This document shows, piece after piece, positions 58,716 to 64,000 of a stretch of 64,000 nt of DNA. The notes under the pieces were generated by a model. It had not been told where the DNA came from and did not search any database. It saw only the letters and a program-made list of their open reading frames with translations. A program made the position numbers and the translations under genes. The DNA is from JALZKA01 sp963701205 (lineage in GTDB: Bacteria; Actinomycetota; Thermoleophilia; Solirubrobacterales; 70-9): contig OY969575.1 in NCBI GenBank assembly GCA_963701205.1, positions 1,426,001-1,490,000 on the forward strand, in the 5' to 3' direction. Position 1 is the stretch's first letter. Each line of letters opens with the position of its first letter.

Positions 58716-59719
58716 GAGTCGGCCTTGGCCTTGCTCGGCTGAACCCGGCTCGGCTCCCCCTTCTGCTTGGGAAAGTGCGGCGGCCACGGAGCGTCGCCAA
58801 GCCCCTCCGCCTCGTCCCGGGCGGCAAGGTCGAGCAGCGACGCAAGGGAGAATGCCCGCTGGTCGATCGTCGCCGCCGGGTCGCCAACGTCCTGCAGGCG
58901 CGCCGGCACCGTGTCGAGGCGCAGGTCGGCAGCTTCGACATCCGGCACCTCGTCCCAGGTGACGGGGCAGCAAACCCGGGCGTCGGGCACCGGCCTGACC
59001 GAGTACGCCGACGCGATCGTGCGGTCGCGGGCGTTTTGGTTGTAATCGACGAAGACGCCGTGACGCTCTTCCTTCCACCATTTCGACGTCGCGAGAGTGG
59101 GCGCGCGACGCTCGACCTCGCGGGCCAGCGCGAGCGCCGCGCGGCGGACCTCGGTGAAATCCCAGTTCGGCTCGATCCGGATGTTGACGTGGATTCCCCG
59201 CGATCCCGATGTCTTGGGGAATCCCTCAAGTCCGTGATCGACGAGTACCTCGCGAACTATCAGGGCCACCCTGCGGACGTCGTCCCAGGATGCCTCCGGG
59301 GTCGGGTCCAGGTCCACCCTCAACTCGTCGGGATGATCGAGGTCGCGACGTCGAACCGGCCAGGGGTTGAAATCGATGACGCCAAGGTTCACCGCCCAGA
59401 CGAGGTGCGCTTCGTCGTTGGCGCAAAGCTCCGTCGCTGAGCGCCCACTCGGAAAGTGGACAGTCGCCGTCTCGAGCCATTCCGGGGCGCCCTTTGGCAC
59501 GCGCTTTTGGAAGAAAAAGTCGCCCTCGACGCCGTTCACAAATCGCTTGAGAGTCGTCGGGCGCTCGCGCAGGTGCAGGACCGCCGCCTCGCTAACCGCC
59601 AAGTAGTAGTTCGCAAGGTCGAGTTTGGTGTGGCCGGGGCCGGGAAAGTAGACCTTGTTGGGGCTTGAGAGCTTGACCTCGCGCCCCGCGGCCTCGATAG
59701 ATATAGCTTCCTTGACCAT
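58712..59719 (-). CDS. ligD: Stand-alone LigD polymerase/primase domain (PolDom, AEP superfamily)
   Basis: 335 residues. Landmarks are VKLSSPNKVYFPGPGHTKLDLANYY, RPTTLKRFVNGVEGDFFFQKRVPKGAPEWL, the catalytic acidic pair ELRVDLDPTPEASW, TSGSRGIHVNIRI and RARDRTIASAYSVRPVPDARVCCPVTWDEV. It matches LigD polymerase-domain proteins used in bacterial non-homologous end joining and base repair. Ligase and nuclease domains are not fused. Its start codon overlaps the crotonase start in a CATG. Confidence 0.93.
   Translation of the reverse strand: MVKEAISIEAAGREVKLSSPNKVYFPGPGHTKLDLANYYLAVSEAAVLHLRERPTTLKRFVNGVEGDFFFQKRVPKGAPEWLETATVHFPSGRSATELCANDEAHLVWAVNLGVIDFNPWPVRRRDLDHPDELRVDLDPTPEASWDDVRRVALIVREVLVDHGLEGFPKTSGSRGIHVNIRIEPNWDFTEVRRAALALAREVERRAPTLATSKWWKEERHGVFVDYNQNARDRTIASAYSVRPVPDARVCCPVTWDEVPDVEAADLRLDTVPARLQDVGDPAATIDQRAFSLASLLDLAARDEAEGLGDAPWPPHFPKQKGEPSRVQPSKAKADS
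59704..59709 (+). promoter_or_regulatory. -10-like TAGCTT, 8 nt before the crotonase start
   Basis: TAGCTT, then ccttgacc, then ATG at 59718. It lies inside the first codons of the divergent LigD-Pol gene. Confidence 0.4.
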
Positions 59720-60629
59720 GGAACTCGAGACGATGACGTATCAGGGCGATGGCCGCATCGCGCGGATCACGCTCGACCGGCCCGAGCGGGGCAACGGGAT
59801 CACTGCGGCGATGCCGAATGAACTGGCGGTCTGCGTCGAGCGCGCCAATCTTGATCCCGCCATTCACGTGATCGCCCTGGCCGGTAACGGCTCCGGTTTT
59901 TGCGGCGGCTACGACCTTGTGGACAGCGCCGAGGGCATGGGCCTCGAGCGAGGACCAGGAGCCGCGCCAGCGGGCTCACCGCTGGACCCTGTGGTGATGG
60001 CACAAAACCACAACCCGGCGGGCCAGTGGGACCCGGTGACCGACTACCAGATGATGTCGCGGAACGTCCGCGGCTTCATGTCGCTGTTCGATTCAGACAA
60101 GCCGGTGATCGTCAAGATCCAGGGCTACTGCGTCGCTGGTGGCACCGACATGGCCCTGTGCTCGGACCTGATCGTCTGCGAGGAGGACGCCAAGATCGGC
60201 TATCCGCCGGCGCGGGTCTGGGGCGTGCCCACCACCGCGCTTTGGGCGCATCGGATTGGCCCGGCTCGCGCCAAGCGCCTGCTGTTGACGGGCGACTGCA
60301 TCACCGGCAGCGAAGCGCTTGACTGGGGCCTTGCCGCCGCGGCGGTTCCGGTCGCTGAGCTGGACGCCTGCTTTGAATCGTTGCTGGAGCGCGTCGCCCG
60401 CCTGCCGATCAACCAGCTCGTGATGCACAAGCTGTTGGTGAACCAGACGATCCGGGCCCAGGGGTTGGACGCGACGCAGGTCCTTGGCACGTTCTTCGAC
60501 GGCATCGCCCGCCACACGCCCGAGGGGTACGGCTTTCAGCAGCGCGCGGCCGAGGCCGGCTTTCGCACGGCCGTCAGCGAGCGCGACGAGCCGTTCGGCG
60601 ACCACGGCCTCACCGGCCACGGCGTCTAG
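59718..60629 (+). CDS. Enoyl-CoA hydratase/isomerase (crotonase family)
   Basis: 303 residues from the ATG at 59718; ATG 59733 is also possible. It has IARITLDRPERGNGITAAM, the oxyanion loops AGNGSGFCGGYDL and GYCVAGGTDMALCSDLIV, then DAKIGYPPARVWGVPT. An insertion of about 35 residues after the first oxyanion loop (SAEGMGLERGPGAAP...) is longer than usual. Residues at the catalytic Glu positions are not clear (GYPPARVW where many have E), so hydratase activity is uncertain. Confidence 0.9.
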   Translation: MELETMTYQGDGRIARITLDRPERGNGITAAMPNELAVCVERANLDPAIHVIALAGNGSGFCGGYDLVDSAEGMGLERGPGAAPAGSPLDPVVMAQNHNPAGQWDPVTDYQMMSRNVRGFMSLFDSDKPVIVKIQGYCVAGGTDMALCSDLIVCEEDAKIGYPPARVWGVPTTALWAHRIGPARAKRLLLTGDCITGSEALDWGLAAAAVPVAELDACFESLLERVARLPINQLVMHKLLVNQTIRAQGLDATQVLGTFFDGIARHTPEGYGFQQRAAEAGFRTAVSERDEPFGDHGLTGHGV

Positions 60630-60988
60630 GTTCGCGCGCGAGTCGCCCACAACCTGATTGCGGCCAGGGCCGCAAAGGCGCCAATGGCGTCGGTGAGCAC
60701 ATCGAGCGGGTCCGAATCCCGTCCCGCGACGAAGCTCTGGTGGTACTCATCGGTGATTGCGTAGAGGACTGAGATCACGAACGCCGCCGTGATCGCCCGC
60801 CTGCCCACGAGCGGCGCCAGTGCCCAACTCCAGAGCGCGGCCAGGGTTGCGTACTCGGTGAAGTGGGCGACGATGCGGGTCCACGCCGGCAGCTCAGGGC
60901 CAACGCTGGTTTGCGCGGAGAGATAGAAGATCAACGCCATCAACCCAAGCGGCGCCGCGAGACGAATTGTTGGGCCGACGCTCGCCAC
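60626..60988 (-). CDS. VanZ-like membrane protein
   Basis: About 120 residues from the GTG at 60988; a TTG at 60994 is also in frame. Three to four helices carry the VanZ pattern LMALIFYLSAQTS, HFTEYATLAALWSWAL, VISVLYAITDEYHQSFVAGRDSDPLDVLTDAIGAFAALAAIRL. Function of stand-alone VanZ proteins is unknown. It shares a CTAG stop with the crotonase gene and lies downstream of pyk. Confidence 0.88.
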   Translation of the reverse strand: MASVGPTIRLAAPLGLMALIFYLSAQTSVGPELPAWTRIVAHFTEYATLAALWSWALAPLVGRRAITAAFVISVLYAITDEYHQSFVAGRDSDPLDVLTDAIGAFAALAAIRLWATRART

Positions 60989-61001
60989 TAACAATCTGTG
61001 C

Positions 61002-62432
61002 TCAAGGAACCCGGTGGACCTCGAACAGGTTGGTGCCCAGTTCCTGGTCGGGCAGGCCCGCCGTGATCCCGATCAATTCGCCGGACTTCGCGACGCCGGT
61101 GTCGCGCGCCAGGGTTGAGCACTCCTCGAGCAGCGCCGAGATGCCCGTCCACTCGTCGGCCATCGCGCACTGGACGCCGAACAGGAGGTTGAGTCGGCGA
61201 ACGGTCTGCAGCCGCGGCGAAACGGCCAGCACCGGAACCTTGGGGCGATGGGCGGAGACCAGGCGAGCCGTGCGCCCGGAGCGGGTCGGAACGATCAGGG
61301 CAGCGAGCCCCAGCGTGTAGCACGAGCCAACGGCCGCGCGAGCCACCGACGCCGCCACGTCGCCGTCCGTGCTGGCGCGGTTGAAGACCCAGTCGCCATA
61401 GGGCAGCTCAGGCTCCGTCGCGCGCGCGATCCTGTCCATGACCCGCACCGCCTCGACGGCGTGCTCACCGATCGCCGTCTCCTCGGAGAGCATCACGGCG
61501 TCGGTGCCCTGGTAGATCGCGTTGGCCACGTCAGACACCTCCGCCCGCGTCGGCCGGGGCGATGAAACCATCGAAGCCAACATCTGCGTTGCGGTGATCG
61601 CCGGACGGGAGTACTTGCCGGCCAGTCCGATCAGGCGACGCTGAACGCTTGGAACCTGTTCGAGCGGGAGTTCGATGCCAAGGTCGCCGCGCGCGACCAT
61701 GATTCCGGAGGTAGTGGCCTTGATGATCGCGTCGGCGCGCTCGGCGGCTTGCGGCTTTTCGATCTTGGCAATCAGCGGGATGTCGGCGCCGCCAGTCCGG
61801 ATTCGCCGCTGCACGGGCTCCAGATCCTCGGCCCGGCGTACGAACGAGACGGCGAGCAAATCAACCTCGTGCTCGATCGCGAAATCGACCCAGGCCAAGT
61901 CGTTCCGACCTGCGGAGGGCAGGGTTACGTCGGCGCCCGGGAGGTTGAGTCCCTGGTGGGATGCGACGGGCCCGCCGACCTCAACGCGACACCGAGCCGA
62001 TGTTGCGTCCGTGGATTCCACCCGCAGCCTGATCCGGCCGTCGGCAAGATAGACCTCGCCGCCTTCGTGAACCGCTCCGGCGAGCCCCGACCAGGAAACG
62101 GGCAGCCGCGTCGAATCTCCGATGACGGCTTCCGTCGTTAGCTCGACGATGCCGTCCACGGGCAGCTCAACGAGCCCGCCGCCGACCTCGCCCAGCCGCA
62201 GCTTGGGGCCGGGCAGGTCCCCCAAGATCCCGATCTGCTTGCCGCAACGCTCCGCCGCCTCGCGCGTCATCGCCACGTTTTCAGCATGTAGCTCGGGCGT
62301 GCCGTGCGAGAAGTTGAGCCTGAACACGTCCGCGCCGGCATCGATCAACTGGCACATCGTCTCGACCGTGCGCGTCGCGGGGCCAATCGTGCAAACGATC
62401 TTGGTGCGGCGGCGCTCGTTGGCGTTGCTCAT
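61002..62432 (-). CDS. pyk: Pyruvate kinase
   Basis: 476 residues. Landmarks are KIVCTIGPAT, RLNFSHGTPELH, GDLPGPKLRLG, SFVRRAEDL, LIAKIEKPQA, IMVARGDLGIELP, the ATP/Mg site and TDAVMLSEETAIGEHAVEAV, with a complete C-terminal domain. It converts phosphoenolpyruvate and ADP to pyruvate and ATP. The start overlaps the P-type ATPase stop (ATGA). Confidence 0.96.
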   Translation of the reverse strand: MSNANERRRTKIVCTIGPATRTVETMCQLIDAGADVFRLNFSHGTPELHAENVAMTREAAERCGKQIGILGDLPGPKLRLGEVGGGLVELPVDGIVELTTEAVIGDSTRLPVSWSGLAGAVHEGGEVYLADGRIRLRVESTDATSARCRVEVGGPVASHQGLNLPGADVTLPSAGRNDLAWVDFAIEHEVDLLAVSFVRRAEDLEPVQRRIRTGGADIPLIAKIEKPQAAERADAIIKATTSGIMVARGDLGIELPLEQVPSVQRRLIGLAGKYSRPAITATQMLASMVSSPRPTRAEVSDVANAIYQGTDAVMLSEETAIGEHAVEAVRVMDRIARATEPELPYGDWVFNRASTDGDVAASVARAAVGSCYTLGLAALIVPTRSGRTARLVSAHRPKVPVLAVSPRLQTVRRLNLLFGVQCAMADEWTGISALLEECSTLARDTGVAKSGELIGITAGLPDQELGTNLFEVHRVP

Positions 62433-64000
62433 GGCTTTGGCACCTGGCTGAACTCCTCGGTCTGCGGGCTGTGCGTCGCCGCCGGAACGTCGTCCTGTTC
62501 GGGAAGCTTCCCATCAGGAGCCTCGAGCCGCTGAACGTAGGGGAGCCGCCATCCGGCGGCCGCGACCATCAATCCGGCAGCGACGGCGAGCAGGGACAGG
62601 AACCACTGGCCGGCGGTGAGCAACTCCAGTTCGAAGAATTCGCGTACGGGCTCGACGGCGAAGACAGCGGCAAAGAGGGCGCCAAGCACAGCGATCATCG
62701 CGAGCATGTACGTCTGGATCGTGATGTGCTCGCGCCCAGGGCCGCGTTCCAGCAGCAGGATGAAGCAAAGCCCCAGGACGATCAGGGTGGTTGTCGCGGC
62801 GGTGCGGCCCTCCTGGACGCTGCCGCCGGCAAGCGAATCGACGAAGAAGAGCGAGAGCATCGAGGCCGCTGCGATACCGACTCCGGCCGGAACGGCGAAT
62901 GCAGCAAGGGCGCGCAGCAGGCGACCGCGGTAAAGGGGCCCCTCGCTAGGCGCCAGGGCCAGCACGAACGACGGGATGCCGATCGTCAGGAACGCAGCAA
63001 CGGTCAGATGGCGGGGCAGAAACGGGAAGGTCAGGCCCAACACGGAAGTGAGCGCGATGAGGACCGCAGCGTAGACCGACTTGGTCATGTAGAGCCTGCC
63101 AAGGCGGTGAATATTGCGGGCGATGCGACGCCCCTCGCCGATCGCCCTTGGGAGCATCGAGAACTGGTCGCGCAGCAGGACGATGTCGGCCACGCCTTTT
63201 GTGATTTGGCTGCCGGAACCCATCGCGACTGCCATCCGCGCCTGCTTGAGGGCCGGCACGTCGTTCACGCCGTCCCCGATCATCGCCGTGAAGCGGCCCC
63301 GTTCGCCGAGCGCGGTTACGAGCGCCTTCTTTTGCTCCGGGGTGATGCGGCAAAAGATCGTGTTCCCTTCTGCCACAACCCCGAGGCTTGCTCGGTCATC
63401 CGGCAGGTCGGGCCCGTCGATCACTCCGGCGTTGCGGTCAACACCAATCGCATATGCGACGGCCGTGACCGTCGATCGCGCATCGCCCGAGATCAGCTTC
63501 AGGTCAACCTGCTGCTCACGCATGAACTCGATCGTCTCGCGAGCGTCCGGCCGCAGCCGTTCGGAGAGGACGACGAGCGCATGGGCCGTAAGCCGCGGCG
63601 GCGGTTGGCTCGCGGGATCGGACGGGAGCTTGCCCACCGCCTCGCCAAAGGCGACGACCCGGCGACCGGCGTCGGTGTGCTCGGCCAGCGATGCCCGCAG
63701 GCTTTCCGGCAGTTCAAGCGCGCCCGCCGCGATCAGGATGTCCGGCGCACCAATCACGTAGCTGGTCGTCTTGCCGCCCCCGTTCAGTGTGACGCCGCTC
63801 CACTTCCAGGCGGACGAGAACGCGACCTCGGCGACGGGTTCTTCGGGTGCCTGTCGATAGCGATCGGCGATCACCTGCAGGGTCCGGTTGCGCTCGCCGG
63901 CCGACGCAGCGAAGCGGCCCAGCGCGCGCTCGGCGGCTCCGATTCCATCCGCGCTCGCCGGGACGACCTCGACCAGCTCGAGCTCGCCGTCGGTCAGGGT
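62429..64000 (-). CDS. P-type cation-transporting ATPase, C-terminal part (5' end outside window)
   Basis: 523 residues visible; the reading frame runs off the right edge inside the phosphorylation motif (only TLTDG of DKTGTLTDG is present). It then has the nucleotide-binding domain, LISGDARSTVTAVAYAIG, the hinge TAMIGDGVNDVPALKQARMAVAMG, a DQFSMLPRAIGEGRRIARNI segment and about six C-terminal helices. The layout is that of calcium/magnesium-type (P2-like) HAD-IC ATPases of actinobacteria rather than heavy-metal P1B types. The ion is not deducible. Confidence 0.92.
   Translation of the reverse strand, partial: TLTDGELELVEVVPASADGIGAAERALGRFAASAGERNRTLQVIADRYRQAPEEPVAEVAFSSAWKWSGVTLNGGGKTTSYVIGAPDILIAAGALELPESLRASLAEHTDAGRRVVAFGEAVGKLPSDPASQPPPRLTAHALVVLSERLRPDARETIEFMREQQVDLKLISGDARSTVTAVAYAIGVDRNAGVIDGPDLPDDRASLGVVAEGNTIFCRITPEQKKALVTALGERGRFTAMIGDGVNDVPALKQARMAVAMGSGSQITKGVADIVLLRDQFSMLPRAIGEGRRIARNIHRLGRLYMTKSVYAAVLIALTSVLGLTFPFLPRHLTVAAFLTIGIPSFVLALAPSEGPLYRGRLLRALAAFAVPAGVGIAAASMLSLFFVDSLAGGSVQEGRTAATTTLIVLGLCFILLLERGPGREHITIQTYMLAMIAVLGALFAAVFAVEPVREFFELELLTAGQWFLSLLAVAAGLMVAAAGWRLPYVQRLEAPDGKLPEQDDVPAATHSPQTEEFSQVPKP

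Noticed and set aside
1..64000. tRNA, rRNA, insertion sequences, prophage or attachment sites
   Set aside because: I looked in the intergenic gaps and saw no cloverleaf-like sequence, transposase or integrase. A tRNAscan or covariance search would be needed to exclude small RNAs fully.

Overview
This is a GC-rich, gene-dense bacterial chromosome window with about 68 protein genes. It has no rRNA, tRNA, transposase, phage gene or CRISPR array that I can see. The gene content fits an actinobacterium, most likely a Thermoleophilia/Solirubrobacterales-type lineage. The evidence is a chlorite-dismutase-fold coproheme decarboxylase (HemQ), an actinobacterial integration-host-factor (mIHF)-like protein, a probable F420-dependent DDN-type oxidoreductase, Mce/Mla-type YrbE permeases with an Mkl-like ATPase, a PimA-like glycosyltransferase, MMPL and LigD-type proteins, and many genes that look leaderless. 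The lineage is inferred; no marker gene settles it.

Layout. 0-8.8 kb: DegV, an SDR epimerase, then an Fe-S/redox/heme group (GST/glutaredoxin-like protein, ErpA-type carrier, ABC-F ATPase, thioesterase, Grx4, BolA, FprA-type ferredoxin-NADP reductase, HemQ). 8.8-13.6 kb: an envelope pair, namely a membrane AlkP-like protein and a GT4 glycosyltransferase fused to a flippase-like UPF0104 domain, then a small exported protein. 13.6-17.6 kb: a SAM riboswitch and B12-dependent methionine synthase, whose 3' end runs into a 57-bp tandem repeat. 17.6-24.7 kb: an F420-type oxidoreductase, 1-Cys peroxiredoxin, hydrolase, aldehyde dehydrogenase, two exported PQQ-type sugar dehydrogenases (one frameshifted) and a lipoprotein. 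24.8-32.6 kb: two MlaE/YrbE permeases, their ATPase, an MMPL exporter broken by four single-base shifts, a thioredoxin-fold protein, a B3/B4-domain protein and two hypotheticals.

32.7-39.7 kb: an mIHF-like protein, a serine-palmitoyltransferase-like enzyme facing a GNAT-fold protein (possible sphingolipid genes), an AlkA-type glycosylase, and a TPP-riboswitch-controlled pyrimidine/thiamine-precursor ABC importer. 39.8-45.7 kb: a CoxE-like VWA protein with a MoxR ATPase, a long coiled-coil protein, and a GlnK-Amt pair whose GlnK lacks Tyr51. 45.7-49.5 kb: a metallo-beta-lactamase-fold enzyme with a PAS protein, a divergent GGDEF/HD-GYP protein, a DUF5679 protein and a bacterial voltage-gated sodium-type channel. 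49.5-55.3 kb: rhodanese, thiolase, a DUF167 protein between two related palindromes, acyl-CoA dehydrogenase and L-2-hydroxyglutarate oxidase. 55.3-64 kb: an ATP-dependent DNA ligase and a stand-alone LigD polymerase domain separated by a CapA-like lipoprotein and a hydrolase, then crotonase, VanZ, pyruvate kinase and a P-type ATPase cut by the window edge.

Two patterns run across the window. At least 16 genes have a TANNNT -10-like hexamer ending 6-9 nt before the start codon, which implies leaderless or near-leaderless mRNAs and settles several starts. All six frameshifts lie between 23.6 and 28.8 kb, which suggests either a stretch of indel errors or very recent inactivation.
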